A DNA stretch of 64,000 nucleotides, from contig CAVYBR010000002.1 in NCBI GenBank assembly GCA_963766765.1, forward strand, positions 1-64,000, written 5' to 3'. Shown here piece after piece: positions 9,038-18,033 of this stretch (position 1 is its first letter; each line of letters begins with the position of its first letter). The notes under the pieces were generated by a model. That model was given only the letters and a program-made list of their open reading frames with translations. It was not told the origin of the DNA and searched no databases. The position numbers and the translations under genes were made by a program. The stretch comes from JACCQS01 sp963766765. Its GTDB lineage: Bacteria > Actinomycetota > Actinomycetes > Mycobacteriales > Geodermatophilaceae.

Positions 9038-9724
9038 TCATCGCAGACGGGGTGCGGTCAGGATCGCGCAATCCGGCACGGCGGCTCGAAGGGCGCGCCA
9101 GGAAATCCTGCCCGGCTCGACAGCGACGGGGTTCCGGGCGGCGAGCAGCAGCGCGACGTCATGCGCGGAGTCTGCGTAGGCGTATTCGACCGGCAGGGAA
9201 AGACCTGCCTCCCTGAGCCGAGTCACCTTGCCGGACCCGCGGCGGTCCCGGTCCGGAAGCCAGCCGTGGCGGACCGGAAGAAGGCGCGGGGCGATGACCT
9301 GTGCCCCCTCGACGCCAAGTGCGCGTACGACCGCGCTGGCCACCGGCTCCACCGCCGCCGTGGCAACGACAACTGTGGCGCCGGATCGCTGGTGGGCTGC
9401 CAACTGAGCGAGGGCGACATCGATCCGGTTGCCGGAGTCCGGACCGGCATGCCAACGGGCGAAGGTACGTGCCCGGCGGCGCAACTCGGCGTCGGTGCGC
9501 CCGACAGTGGCCAGCCAGATGAAGGCGGCGCCGACGCCACGACGCGGTCGGCCGGCAACGAGCAGTGGGACTGCCGCGGGAGAGCAGATGGCGGCGACCA
9601 ACAGCCGCCAGGGCGAGCGGTAGATCAGCAGACGCACGAACTGGCCGAAGGAACTCCCCCTGACCAGGGTGCCGTCCAGGTCGAAGACCACGACCGGCCA
9701 AGCCTGCGTCTGGTCAGCGTTCAT
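9038..9724 (-). CDS. HAD-superfamily phosphatase (SerB-like, subfamily IB)
   Basis: A 228-residue HAD hydrolase. Motif I is VVFDLDGTLV (nucleophile Asp14, acid/base Asp16). Motif II is in ATVVVATAAVEP, Lys of motif III in GSGKVTRL, and motif IV in YAYADSAHDVALL. A helical cap of about 90 residues sits between motifs I and II, as in IB phosphatases such as SerB and the HAD-IB lipid and phosphoserine phosphatases. The substrate is not predictable. It is divergent from dxr with only 8 bp between starts. Confidence 0.85.
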   Translation of the reverse strand: MNADQTQAWPVVVFDLDGTLVRGSSFGQFVRLLIYRSPWRLLVAAICSPAAVPLLVAGRPRRGVGAAFIWLATVGRTDAELRRRARTFARWHAGPDSGNRIDVALAQLAAHQRSGATVVVATAAVEPVASAVVRALGVEGAQVIAPRLLPVRHGWLPDRDRRGSGKVTRLREAGLSLPVEYAYADSAHDVALLLAARNPVAVEPGRISWRALRAAVPDCAILTAPRLR

Positions 9725-9732
9725 CGGATTGA

Positions 9733-10980
9733 GTGTGCATGCGCGAGACTGATGGTGTGGTCGGACCTCGCTCTGTCATCGTGCTCGGCTCCACGGGCTC
9801 GATCGGGACCCAGGCGCTGGACGTCATCGCCGAGCACCCCGGCCAGTTCACGGTCATCGGCATCGCAGCAGGCGGCGCCGATCCGCAACTGCTGGCCCGA
9901 CAGGCATTGGACAGCGGCGCCCGCACCGTCGCCGTGGCGCGAGCCACCGCGGCCCAGGATCTGCAACTCGCCTTCTACGCCGAAGCCAGCCGCCGAGGCT
10001 ATGCAGAGGGCAACTACCTCGTACCCGAGATCCTCGCCGGGCCGCAGGCTGCCACTGAACTTGCCGCTCGGCGCGCCGATGTCGTGCTCAACGGGATCAC
10101 CGGCTCGATCGGCCTGGAGCCGACCCTGGCAGCACTTGCCGCCGGCTCCGTGCTGGCTCTGGCAAACAAGGAATCCTTGATCGCCGGCAGTGATCTCGTG
10201 CTTGCCGCGGCCAAGCCGGGCCAGATCGTGCCGGTCGACTCCGAGCACTCCGCCCTGGCACAGTGTCTGCGCGCGGGCTCCTCGACCGAGGTGGCGCGGC
10301 TGATCCTGACCGCCAGCGGGGGGCCGTTTCGCGGCCGGACACGAGCCGAGCTCATCGACGTGACCGTCGAGCAGGCATTGGCGCACCCGACGTGGAACAT
10401 GGGGCCGGTGGTGACGATCAACTCCGCCACGATGGTGAACAAGGCACTGGAAGTGATCGAGGCACATCTGCTCTTCGGCGTCCCGTACGCCCGCATCGAG
10501 GTTGTCGTGCATCCGCAGTCGATCGTGCACTCCATGGTTGCCTTCGTCGACGGCTCGACCATCGCGCAGGCCAGCCCGCCGAACATGAAGCTGCCGATCG
10601 GCCTCGCCCTGTCTTGGCCGGATCGGCTTGACGATGTGGCGCCCGCCCTGGACTGGACGCCAGCCTCCAGTTGGGACTTCGAACCCTTGGATGACGAAGC
10701 GTTCCCGGCAGTCGAGCTCGCCCGAGCCGCGGGCCGTAAGGGGCGCTGCCTCCCGGCGGTCTACAACGCGGCCAACGAGGAGGCGGTGGCCGGCTTCCTG
10801 CGGGGGAACCTCCCGTTCACCGGAATCGTCGACACCGTGGCGCGTATCGTCGAGAGTGCGCCGGACTTCGGCGTACCGACGTCGGTAGCCGACGTTCTAT
10901 CGGCCGAATCCTGGGCCCGCGAGAATGCGCGAGCCCGCATGGCAGGGGAGCACAGCGTTGCCCGAACGACTCGTAGGTAG
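9733..10980 (+). CDS. dxr: 1-deoxy-D-xylulose-5-phosphate reductoisomerase
   Basis: Second enzyme of the MEP isoprenoid pathway: DXP plus NADPH gives 2-C-methyl-D-erythritol 4-phosphate. The NADPH-binding loop is VLGSTGSIGTQALDV. Substrate and metal residues lie in ALANKESLI, VDSEHSAL and NMGPVVTINSATMVNKALE. The protein is 415 residues if begun at GTG 9733; ATG 9739 or GTG 9757 are alternatives. It is followed 9 bp later by rseP and then ispG, the common actinobacterial grouping of two MEP enzymes around the protease. Confidence 0.97.
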   Translation: MCMRETDGVVGPRSVIVLGSTGSIGTQALDVIAEHPGQFTVIGIAAGGADPQLLARQALDSGARTVAVARATAAQDLQLAFYAEASRRGYAEGNYLVPEILAGPQAATELAARRADVVLNGITGSIGLEPTLAALAAGSVLALANKESLIAGSDLVLAAAKPGQIVPVDSEHSALAQCLRAGSSTEVARLILTASGGPFRGRTRAELIDVTVEQALAHPTWNMGPVVTINSATMVNKALEVIEAHLLFGVPYARIEVVVHPQSIVHSMVAFVDGSTIAQASPPNMKLPIGLALSWPDRLDDVAPALDWTPASSWDFEPLDDEAFPAVELARAAGRKGRCLPAVYNAANEEAVAGFLRGNLPFTGIVDTVARIVESAPDFGVPTSVADVLSAESWARENARARMAGEHSVARTTRR

Positions 10981-10989
10981 GACCTCGTC

Positions 10990-12333
10990 ATGAGCGCGGT
11001 CCTCTGGACGATCCTCGGGATCGGGCTGTTCGCCGTCGGCTTGCTGTTCTCGATCTGGTTCCACGAACTGGGTCACTTCATGTGGGCGCGCAAGTTCGGG
11101 ATGCGGGTGCCGCAGTTCATGGTCGGCTTCGGTCCGACCCTGTGGTCGCGCAAGCGCGGCGAGACCGAGCACGGCATCAAGGCCATCCCGCTCGGCGGTT
11201 ACATCCGGATCGTCGGCATGATCCCGCCGGCCAAGGCCGACGGTCAGGCGCGAACGTACGGGCGGCTGCGCCGGATGATCGAGGAAGTACGCGGGGCAGC
11301 ACTCGACGACATCCAACCGGGCGACGAGGACCGGGTGTTCTACCGCAAACCCTGGTGGCAGCGGGTGATCGTCATGTCGGCCGGGCCGGTGCACAACCTG
11401 GTGTTGGCCGTCTTCTTCTTCACGGTCATCCTGGTTGGCTTCGGCATCCCGCAAGGGACGAGCCTGACGATCAACACGGTCAGCGAATGCGTTCTTCCCG
11501 CGGGTTCGCCGGTCAAGGACTGCACGACGCCGATCAATTCCGAGGGAGTGCCGTGCGGTGTCGGGGAGGACGGTTGCGACCTGCCGCCGGCCAGCCCCGC
11601 CGCGGAGGCCGGGATCCGGGCGGGGGACCGGATCACCGAGGTAAACGGCCAGGCGGTCACGCAGTGGCAGGAGGTTCAGGACCTCATCCGGGTGAGCGCC
11701 GGTGACACGGTGACGTTCACCGTCGTCAGGGATGGCGCGACCGAGGACTTGTCGGTCACCCCGATTCCCAACCGGGTCTACCTCGACGAGAACGCCACCG
11801 AGACGACCGAGGTGGGCTTCGTCGGAGTGTCCCCGGTCGTGCCACGGGTCCAGCAGTCGATCACCGAGGTACCGGCCGCCGTGGGTGGCTACATCGCCCG
11901 CGCAGGAGAGGCTCTGATCAACCTCCCCGAGCGCATCCCGTCAGTGTTCGGGGCTGCCTTCCTCGGCAATGAGCGCACTGCCAACGATCCGATCGGCGTC
12001 GTTGGGGTCTCCCGCCTGTCGGGCGAGTACTTCGCGCTCCCTGAGCCACTCGTCGACAAGATCATCTTCTTCCTGACCCTGCTGGCCAGCGTCAACATGG
12101 TGCTGTTCCTGTTCAACCTCGTTCCCATCTATCCGCTCGACGGCGGACACGTGGCCGGGGCGCTGTACGAGAAAGCCCGTTCAGTCTTGGCGCGGCTGCG
12201 GAACAAGCCGGACCCGGGCCCCTTCGACATCGCCAGGCTCATGCCAGTGGCCTACGTCGTCGCTGGTGTCTTCATCCTGTTGTCGGGGATGCTTCTGATC
12301 GCCGACATCGTCAACCCGATCACGCTGAACTGA
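10990..12333 (+). CDS. rseP: Site-2 intramembrane metalloprotease (RseP/Rip1 type)
   Basis: M50-family zinc protease that cleaves membrane-spanning anti-sigma factors and remnant peptides. The zinc motif HELGH lies in the first membrane helix (residues 25-29), and the third ligand is in the C-terminal NLVPIYPLDGGHV. A PDZ domain sits between (GIRAGDRITEVNGQAV onward, about residues 205-260). At 447 residues it is the normal length. A cysteine-containing insert before the PDZ (CVLPAG...CTTP...CGVGEDGC) is unusual and would face outside the cytoplasm, so it may form disulfides; that is inference. Confidence 0.94.
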   Translation: MSAVLWTILGIGLFAVGLLFSIWFHELGHFMWARKFGMRVPQFMVGFGPTLWSRKRGETEHGIKAIPLGGYIRIVGMIPPAKADGQARTYGRLRRMIEEVRGAALDDIQPGDEDRVFYRKPWWQRVIVMSAGPVHNLVLAVFFFTVILVGFGIPQGTSLTINTVSECVLPAGSPVKDCTTPINSEGVPCGVGEDGCDLPPASPAAEAGIRAGDRITEVNGQAVTQWQEVQDLIRVSAGDTVTFTVVRDGATEDLSVTPIPNRVYLDENATETTEVGFVGVSPVVPRVQQSITEVPAAVGGYIARAGEALINLPERIPSVFGAAFLGNERTANDPIGVVGVSRLSGEYFALPEPLVDKIIFFLTLLASVNMVLFLFNLVPIYPLDGGHVAGALYEKARSVLARLRNKPDPGPFDIARLMPVAYVVAGVFILLSGMLLIADIVNPITLN

Positions 12334-12346
12334 GGCGCTCGACTCC

Positions 12347-13504
12347 GTGACATCCATCTCCCTGGGCATGCCGGCACTGCCGCCACCCGTCCTTGCCCCT
12401 CGCCGGCTCACGAAGCAGCTGATGGTCGGCTCGGTCGGCGTCGGCAGCGAGCATCAGATATCGGTGCAGTCGATGACGACGACCAAGACCGCCGACATCG
12501 ACGCCACGTTGCAGCAGATCGCAGAACTCACCGCGGCCGGCTGCGAGATCGTTCGCGTTGCGGTGCCGGACACCGACGATGCGCTCGCCCTCCCGACCAT
12601 TGCGCGCAAGTCGCAACTGCCGGTCATTGCCGACATCCACTTCCAACCGCGCTATGTGTTCGCCGCGATCGATGCAGGGTGCGCGGCCGTGCGGGTGAAC
12701 CCCGGCAACATCAAGAAGTTCGACGACAAGGTCGGGGAAATCGCAAAAGCGGCCGGGGACGCCGGAATACCCATCCGGATCGGCGTCAACGCCGGGTCGC
12801 TGGACAAGCGGCTGATGGAGAAGTACGGCAAGGCCACGCCCGAGGCCCTGGTCGAGTCAGCCCTGTGGGAGTGCTCGCTGTTCGAGGAGCACGGTTACTC
12901 CGACATCAAGATCTCGGTCAAACACAATGACCCGGTCGTCATGGTCCGCGCCTACGAACTGCTCGCCGAGCAATGCGACTACCCGCTGCACCTCGGTGTC
13001 ACCGAGGCCGGACCTGCCTTCCAGGGCACGATCAAGTCCGCCGTGGCGTTCGGGGCGCTCTTATCACGCGGCATCGGGGACACCATCCGGGTCTCGCTCT
13101 CGGCTCCACCCGTCGAGGAGGTGAAGGTCGGTATCCAGATCCTCGAATCGCTCAACCTTCGCCAGCGTGGCCTGGAGATCGTGTCGTGCCCGTCCTGTGG
13201 TCGGGCTCAGGTCGACGTTTACACGCTCGCGGAACGGGTAACCGCCGGCCTCGAGGGCTTGGAGGTCCCGTTGCGCGTGGCGGTCATGGGCTGCGTCGTG
13301 AACGGTCCGGGTGAAGCCCGCGAGGCCGACCTAGGCGTGGCCAGCGGCAACGGCAAGGGGCAGATCTTTGTCAAGGGCGAGGTCATCAAGACAGTTCCGG
13401 AGTCACAGATCGTCGAGACCCTGATCGAGGAAGCCATGCGACTGGCTGCCGAGATGACCGATGCCGGCCGGGCCAGTGGTCCGGCTCAGGTCACCGTCGG
13501 TTAA
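12347..13504 (+). CDS. ispG: 4-hydroxy-3-methylbut-2-en-1-yl diphosphate synthase
   Basis: The [4Fe-4S] enzyme of the MEP pathway that makes HMBPP from MEcPP. The 385-residue protein has the N-terminal TIM-barrel half (VQSMTTTKTADIDAT; ADIHFQPRYV) and the C-terminal iron-sulfur half with cysteines in SCPSCGRAQVD and VMGCVVNGPGEAREAD. The GTG start is 14 bp after rseP. No one-domain insert (as in plants) is present. Confidence 0.97.
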   Translation: MTSISLGMPALPPPVLAPRRLTKQLMVGSVGVGSEHQISVQSMTTTKTADIDATLQQIAELTAAGCEIVRVAVPDTDDALALPTIARKSQLPVIADIHFQPRYVFAAIDAGCAAVRVNPGNIKKFDDKVGEIAKAAGDAGIPIRIGVNAGSLDKRLMEKYGKATPEALVESALWECSLFEEHGYSDIKISVKHNDPVVMVRAYELLAEQCDYPLHLGVTEAGPAFQGTIKSAVAFGALLSRGIGDTIRVSLSAPPVEEVKVGIQILESLNLRQRGLEIVSCPSCGRAQVDVYTLAERVTAGLEGLEVPLRVAVMGCVVNGPGEAREADLGVASGNGKGQIFVKGEVIKTVPESQIVETLIEEAMRLAAEMTDAGRASGPAQVTVG

Positions 13505-13513
13505 CCAATTCCT

Positions 13514-14368
13514 GTGATCGGCAGCGCGCAGTCGTACACCCTCGGGCCACGCGATGAAACCGACGTACGAACATTCCTTGGCGAGCACCCCGTGGACGGC
13601 TGCCTGATCGCGGCGCGGGTCGATGCCCTGGGTATGAGCGGGGCTGCCGGCTATTCGGATGAGCTGTGCGCGTATTACGGGGACTCGGGTCTCGCGGCGC
13701 TGTGGCTGGACGGGCCCAGCCTCGTCCTGGTGGGTGATCGTGACGAGTCCGGCAGGATGCTCGACGCGATGATCAGTCGCAACTCGGCCCATCGCCGGCG
13801 GTGCTCGTCCATCGTCGGACCTGCCGAGCTCGTCGTCCCGTTGTGGCAGGCGCTGGAGGCATCCTGGGGGCCGGCCCGCGAAGTCCGGCCCAACCAACCA
13901 CTGCTCGCGCTGGACGGCCCGCCGCTCATCGAGCCGCTTCCCGGGCTGCGCCGCGTTCGCCGCGAGGAGCTGGACATCCTGATGCCGGCCGCCACTGCGA
14001 TGTTTCGCGAGGAGGTCGGCGTGGACCCGACGGCCGGCGACCGGGGCGCCTCCTACCGCGCTCGAGTGGGTGAACTCATCGATGCCGGCCGGTGTCTGGC
14101 CTGGATCGAGAACGGCGACGTGTTGTTCAAGGCGGAGCTGGGTGCGGTCAGCGATCTGGCCTGTCAGATCCAGGGCATCTGGGTTCGGCCGGACCTGCGG
14201 GGCAAGGGGATCGGGACCAGGGGCACTGCGGCAGTCGCCGCAGTCGCGCTGGCAGCAGTGGCGCCCGTGGTGAGCCTGTATGTGAATGATTTCAACGTAG
14301 CCGCGCGTGCTGCCTACGCCCGCGTGGGCTTCACCCAGGTCGGGACATTCGCCTCCGTCCTGTTCTGA
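13514..14368 (+). CDS. GNAT-family N-acetyltransferase with DUF4081-type N-terminal domain
   Basis: A 284-residue protein in two parts: an N-terminal domain of about 120 residues resembling DUF4081, and a C-terminal GNAT fold with the acetyl-CoA loop in IWVRPDLRGKGIGTRGTAA and the SLYVNDFNVAARAAYARVGF block (split over two strands). The GTG start follows ispG by 9 bp, so it is likely in the dxr operon. The same GNAT type follows ispG in M. tuberculosis (Rv2867c). Substrate unknown. Confidence 0.88.
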   Translation: MIGSAQSYTLGPRDETDVRTFLGEHPVDGCLIAARVDALGMSGAAGYSDELCAYYGDSGLAALWLDGPSLVLVGDRDESGRMLDAMISRNSAHRRRCSSIVGPAELVVPLWQALEASWGPAREVRPNQPLLALDGPPLIEPLPGLRRVRREELDILMPAATAMFREEVGVDPTAGDRGASYRARVGELIDAGRCLAWIENGDVLFKAELGAVSDLACQIQGIWVRPDLRGKGIGTRGTAAVAAVALAAVAPVVSLYVNDFNVAARAAYARVGFTQVGTFASVLF

Positions 14369-14441
14369 TCGGACGGGTTGGGGCACGGGCTAACATCCCG
14401 GTCTGGCTCGGCCATCCGCGTGACAGCGACTGGAGGACACG

Positions 14442-15212
14442 ATGACTGAGACCCCCGCAACCAGCGCGCCGGGTAGTCCGCCCGTGGTGGACCTGGACAC
14501 CTTCCAGTCGGCCCGCGACGAGCTCCTGGCCCGGGAAAAGGCGCACACCCGCGAGGGGGACGCGATCGCCGCGGCCCGGCGCCGGCTCCCCATGACTGAG
14601 GTGCCGCCTGACACGTCTGTCATCGGTCCCGACGGCCCGGTCCCGTTCGGCGATGTCTTCGAGGGGCGCGACGAGCTGGTCGTCTACAGCCACATGTTCT
14701 ACGACGGGAAGCCCTGGGAGTGGCAGTGCGAAGGCTGCACCAGGAACTCCTGGAACATGGGGGACGCCGCCGAGGCGGCCTACCTCAACGCCTACGGAAT
14801 CGCGTTCGCCGTTCTCGGCGACGGGCCGTACGAGGAGATCGCGGCATTCCGCGAATTCATGGGATACACGACTCCCTGGTACTCCATCGGCCACGTCGAC
14901 GACCCCACCGTGGGGATCGCTGGCCGGATCTCCTGCTATCTACGGCGCGAGGACAAGATCTACCTGACCTACTGGACGACCGGTCGGGGCGACGAGGTGC
15001 TGAATCCCTCGTTCGGGCTCCTCGACATGACCGCCTACGGGCGGCGCGAGGACTGGGAGGACTCGCCAGAGGGCTGGCCGCAGTTCCCGACCCACGCCTA
15101 CTTCCTGCGCATCGACGAGCATGGGGCCCCGATGGGACCCCGACGCGGCGGTCGACCGGTGCCCCAATGGACGCGCCCCGGCGTCACCGGGGTGGGCGCG
15201 CAGACCCGGTAG
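14442..15212 (+). CDS. DUF899 family thioredoxin-like protein
   Basis: A 256-residue DUF899 protein; these have a thioredoxin-like fold. The redox-type motif region reads WQCEGCTRNSWN, i.e. Cys-Glu-Gly-Cys, so a CxxC pair is kept. The block ARRRLPMTEV and the end of the domain (TYWTTGRGDEVLNPSFGLLD) fit the family. ATG 14442 has a GGAGG Shine-Dalgarno, and a TAACAT box lies about 45 bp upstream. It precedes the PadR regulator; whether PadR controls it is not clear. Enzymatic role unknown. Confidence 0.85.
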   Translation: MTETPATSAPGSPPVVDLDTFQSARDELLAREKAHTREGDAIAAARRRLPMTEVPPDTSVIGPDGPVPFGDVFEGRDELVVYSHMFYDGKPWEWQCEGCTRNSWNMGDAAEAAYLNAYGIAFAVLGDGPYEEIAAFREFMGYTTPWYSIGHVDDPTVGIAGRISCYLRREDKIYLTYWTTGRGDEVLNPSFGLLDMTAYGRREDWEDSPEGWPQFPTHAYFLRIDEHGAPMGPRRGGRPVPQWTRPGVTGVGAQTR

Positions 15213-15217
15213 GAACT

Positions 15218-15231
15218 ACTTGACGCCAAGT
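15218..15231. promoter_or_regulatory. Inverted repeat at the -35 of the padR promoter
   Basis: ACTTG-ACGC-CAAGT, perfect 5-bp arms. It contains the likely -35 element TTGACG (15220-15225) of the padR promoter. Confidence 0.5.
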
Positions 15232-15241
15232 GCTCACACCC

Positions 15242-15263
15242 TAATACTCTGAGTCGAGTATTA
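15242..15263. promoter_or_regulatory. PadR operator candidate and promoter -10 region
   Basis: A perfect inverted repeat, TAATACTC then 6 bp then GAGTATTA, lies 21 bp upstream of the padR ATG. It overlaps the expected -10 (TAATAC or AATACT, 16-17 bp after TTGACG). PadR proteins are dimeric winged-helix repressors that usually control their own promoter and an adjacent exporter, so autoregulation through this site is the simplest reading. It is AT-rich against a GC-rich background, which makes chance unlikely. Confidence 0.75.
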
Positions 15264-15283
15264 CGTTGCGAGTACGGAGGGTC

Positions 15284-15946
15284 ATGGCCAAGCGCAAGGT
15301 GGGCAATCCCCTCGCCCTTGCCGTGCTGGGTCTCCTGTGCGAGCGCCCGATGCATCCGTACGAGATGTCGACGACGCTGCGGGAACGGTCGAAGGAAAGC
15401 AGCATCAAGCTGAACTACGGCTCGCTCTACTCGGTCGTCGAGAGCATGCTCAAGCACGGTCTGATCGACGTCCACGAAACGATCCGTGAGGGCCGCCGTC
15501 CGGAGCGCACGGTGTACGAAATCACCGACGACGGACGCGCGGAGTTCGTGGAATGGCTCTCCGAACTCGTCGAACAACCGGTCAAGGAGTACACGCAGTT
15601 CGAGGCGGCGCTGTCGCTGCTGGCTGGCCTGCCGCCCGACGAGGCGCTGCGCCTGCTCAAACTTCGCCTGAACCGACTGCGCATCGCTGCCATCAGCGAC
15701 GCGGCGGTCGCCGACGAGTTCCGCCGGGTGGGCTTTCCGAGGCTGTTCACGATCGAGGGGGAGTACGTCCAAGCCCTGCGCAAGGCCGAGATCGCGTTCA
15801 TCGAAGCGTTGGTGCGGGAGATCGCCGACGGCAGCTTCCAAGCGCTGGAGTTGTGGCGCAGGGTGCAGAGCGGCAGCCCGCCGACGACGGAGGAGGACTG
15901 GAAGAAGGCGGGGGTGAGGCTCGACTTCGGCGACGACAAACCCTGA
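15284..15946 (+). CDS. PadR-family transcriptional regulator
   Basis: A 220-residue winged-helix repressor. The N-terminal domain (NPLALAVLGLLCERPMHPYE, then LNYGSLYSVVESMLKHGLI) is the PadR DNA-binding fold, and the wing carries GRRPERTVYEITDDG. The C-terminal helical half (about 110-200) is the dimerisation Vir-C type. ATG 15284 has a GGAGG Shine-Dalgarno. It lies just upstream of an ABC-2 exporter, the common arrangement for PadR-regulated drug pumps, and just downstream of a perfect operator-like palindrome. Confidence 0.93.
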   Translation: MAKRKVGNPLALAVLGLLCERPMHPYEMSTTLRERSKESSIKLNYGSLYSVVESMLKHGLIDVHETIREGRRPERTVYEITDDGRAEFVEWLSELVEQPVKEYTQFEAALSLLAGLPPDEALRLLKLRLNRLRIAAISDAAVADEFRRVGFPRLFTIEGEYVQALRKAEIAFIEALVREIADGSFQALELWRRVQSGSPPTTEEDWKKAGVRLDFGDDKP

Positions 15947-15984
15947 GCACGCCTCGAACGTCGAGGACCTCGAATGAAGAACGA

Positions 15985-16016
15985 CCCCGGCAGGGTGCGC
16001 TAACACCCGACCGGGG
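15985..16016 (+). terminator. Stem-loop after padR
   Basis: CCCCGG pairs with CCGGGG, and inside it GGGTG pairs with CACCC around a CGCTAA loop; a 2x2 internal loop (CA/GA) separates the two helices. There is no T-run. It may be a terminator or processing site between padR and the exporter, or a leader structure of the exporter mRNA. Confidence 0.55.
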
Positions 16017-16105
16017 CCAACCTCGAGGCCGGCCTGACGAGCAAACTGGCACCAAGGCGCGGCACCACAATAAGCCAGGACTCGTCTGCGACCGCCTCAT
16101 GACCG

Positions 16106-16119
16106 CGTGCCACGGCACG
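16106..16119. promoter_or_regulatory. Palindrome upstream of the exporter ATPase
   Basis: CGTGCC-AC-GGCACG, perfect 6-bp arms, 18 bp before the ATPase ATG and just 5' of its AAGGAG Shine-Dalgarno. It could be an operator or an RNA hairpin near the ribosome-binding site. It does not resemble the AT-rich padR palindrome. Confidence 0.4.
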
Positions 16120-16136
16120 TGCAAGGAGACGCAGAC

Positions 16137-17157
16137 ATGAACGTGAGCACTGATGCATCGCCATCCGTACCCCATCGCGATCCGATCGCAAGCTCCGACG
16201 CGATCCAGGCCGAGGGACTGGTCAAGACCTACGGGGCGGTACGCGCCCTCGACGGGCTCAGCTTCAGCGTCGGCACCGGTGAGGTATTCGGCCTACTCGG
16301 GCCAAACGGAGCCGGCAAATCGACGACCATCAAGATCCTGACCACGTTGAGTTCGCCGACCGCCGGGCGGGCAACTGTGGCCGGTCATGACGTCACCGCA
16401 GAGCCTGACGCCGTTCGCCGACAGATCGGTGTCGTGACGCAAAAGGCGAGCAGCGACCCGATGGCCACTGGCCGGGAGAACCTACTCTCTGGCCGCCCAT
16501 ATCCAGGGCCTGCGCGGCGCGCGGGCGAGACATCGGGCCGACGAGTTGCTGGCCCGCTTCAACCTCACCGAATCCGGCAACCGGCCGGTCAAGACCTACT
16601 CCGGGGGCATGCAACGCAAGCTGGACGTGATGCTCGGCCTCATCCACCGCCCGAGCGTGTTGTTTCTGGACGAGCCGACGACGGGTCTCGATCCCGAGGC
16701 TCGATCCGAGATGTGGGCGGAGATCTCGCGGCTGGCCGCGGAGGAACACCTCACGATCCTTCTGACAACGCACTACCTGGAGGAAGCCGACCATCTCGCC
16801 GATCGGCTGGCGATCGTCGACCATGGAAGGCTGGTGGCAACCGGTAGCCCGGAGGAGTTGAAGAGCGGCCTGCGTGGCGACGCCGTCATTGTGGACCTGG
16901 GGACCGAGGCGGACCTGACGCTGGCGAGAGCGACGATCACTGCCTTACCTGGCACGAGTTCGCTCACGATCGAAGGGCGCCAGGTCCGGGTACGGGTCGA
17001 GCACGGCACCTCGGCCGTACCCGGTGTGCTCAGTGCCCTGGACAGCGCCGACGTTCCCGTCGTGTCCATCACTGTGGCCAGACCGAGCCTCGACGATGTG
17101 TATCTGCAGCACACCGGCCGGACCATCGGCTCCGTCGAGGCGGAGGTGGCGGCATGA
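16137..17157 (+). pseudogene. ABC exporter ATP-binding protein (DrrA type), frameshifted
   Basis: ATPase of a two-gene ABC-2 drug exporter. The first frame has Walker A LLGPNGAGKSTT and the Q-loop region (IGVVTQKASSDP). The second frame, to 17157, has the signature YSGGMQRKLD, Walker B VLFLDEPTTGLDP and the H-loop LLTTHYLEEADHLADR, followed by the DrrA-type C-terminal domain. The frame changes between 16480 and 16491: seven bases lie where six would keep the frame, so one base too many. All ATPase motifs survive on the DNA, so the mutation is either recent or a sequence error. The stop overlaps the permease start by ATGA. Confidence 0.88.
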
Positions 17158-17981
17158 CCTCGACGATGGCGCGGCCGGTCGTGGACCAGTCCCGGCCCGG
17201 TGTACTGCCAGAGATGTTGGCGCACACAGGCTTCCTGACGGGTCGGCTGCTGCGCGCCACGGCCCGGCAACCTCTCTATGTGGTCATCGTCCTCATTCAG
17301 CCGTTGATCTGGCTGCTCCTGTTCGGCCAACTGTTCCGGCGCATCGTGGACATCCCAGGGTTCGGCGAAGGCAGCTACATCGAGTTCCTGACTCCAGGCG
17401 TCGTCGTCATGACCGTGCTGTTCTCGGCGGGCTGGACAGGGATGGCCTTCATCGAGGACATGGACCGAGGCGTCATGGACCGGTTCCTGAGTTCGCCGGT
17501 GCGTCGTGGCGCGTTGATGGCCGCGTCGACGGTCAACCAGGCGGTGTCGACCGTTGTCCAGTCACTCGTCGTCGTCCTGCTCGGGGTGCTGCTCGGAGCG
17601 CGCTTCGACGGCGGCATCGCAGGCGTCGCAGTGCTGTTGATCGCGTCCGTGTTGTTGGCCGCGGCCTTCTGCTCGCTGTCGAATGCGATGGCGATGCTGA
17701 CCCGTACCCGCGAGTCGCTGATCGGGTTCACAACCATGCTTACCTTGCCCTTGTCCTTCCTGTCCTCGGCCATGATGTCGAGATCCGTTGCCCCGCAATG
17801 GATTCAGAACGTCATGTCGTACAACCCGGTGGACTGGGCAGTCGTGGCTGGGCGCAGCGCCCTGTCCGCGGAGCCTGACTGGCCAGGAATCCTTGCCCGG
17901 CTGGGTGGCCTGGCGGGTGTGGCTCTGGTCATGGGCTGGTTGGCGACCCGTTCATTGCGGGGATATCTGCGCTCGCTGTGA
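17154..17981 (+). CDS. ABC-2 type exporter permease (DrrB type)
   Basis: A 275-residue membrane protein with six hydrophobic segments. It carries the ABC-2 signature region (GWTGMAFIEDMDRGVMDRFL; SSPVRRGALMAA) and the end pattern LPLSFLSSAMMS...SYNPVDWAV typical of DrrB/NodJ-like permeases. ATG 17154 overlaps the upstream ATPase by 4 bp. It would form the exporter with that ATPase; the reading frame itself is intact. Confidence 0.92.
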   Translation: MTSTMARPVVDQSRPGVLPEMLAHTGFLTGRLLRATARQPLYVVIVLIQPLIWLLLFGQLFRRIVDIPGFGEGSYIEFLTPGVVVMTVLFSAGWTGMAFIEDMDRGVMDRFLSSPVRRGALMAASTVNQAVSTVVQSLVVVLLGVLLGARFDGGIAGVAVLLIASVLLAAAFCSLSNAMAMLTRTRESLIGFTTMLTLPLSFLSSAMMSRSVAPQWIQNVMSYNPVDWAVVAGRSALSAEPDWPGILARLGGLAGVALVMGWLATRSLRGYLRSL

Positions 17982-18033
17982 TCTCGAGGGCTTAAGAGGC
18001 GCCCGCCCCCGGCTCGGCAACATCGACAACCTC

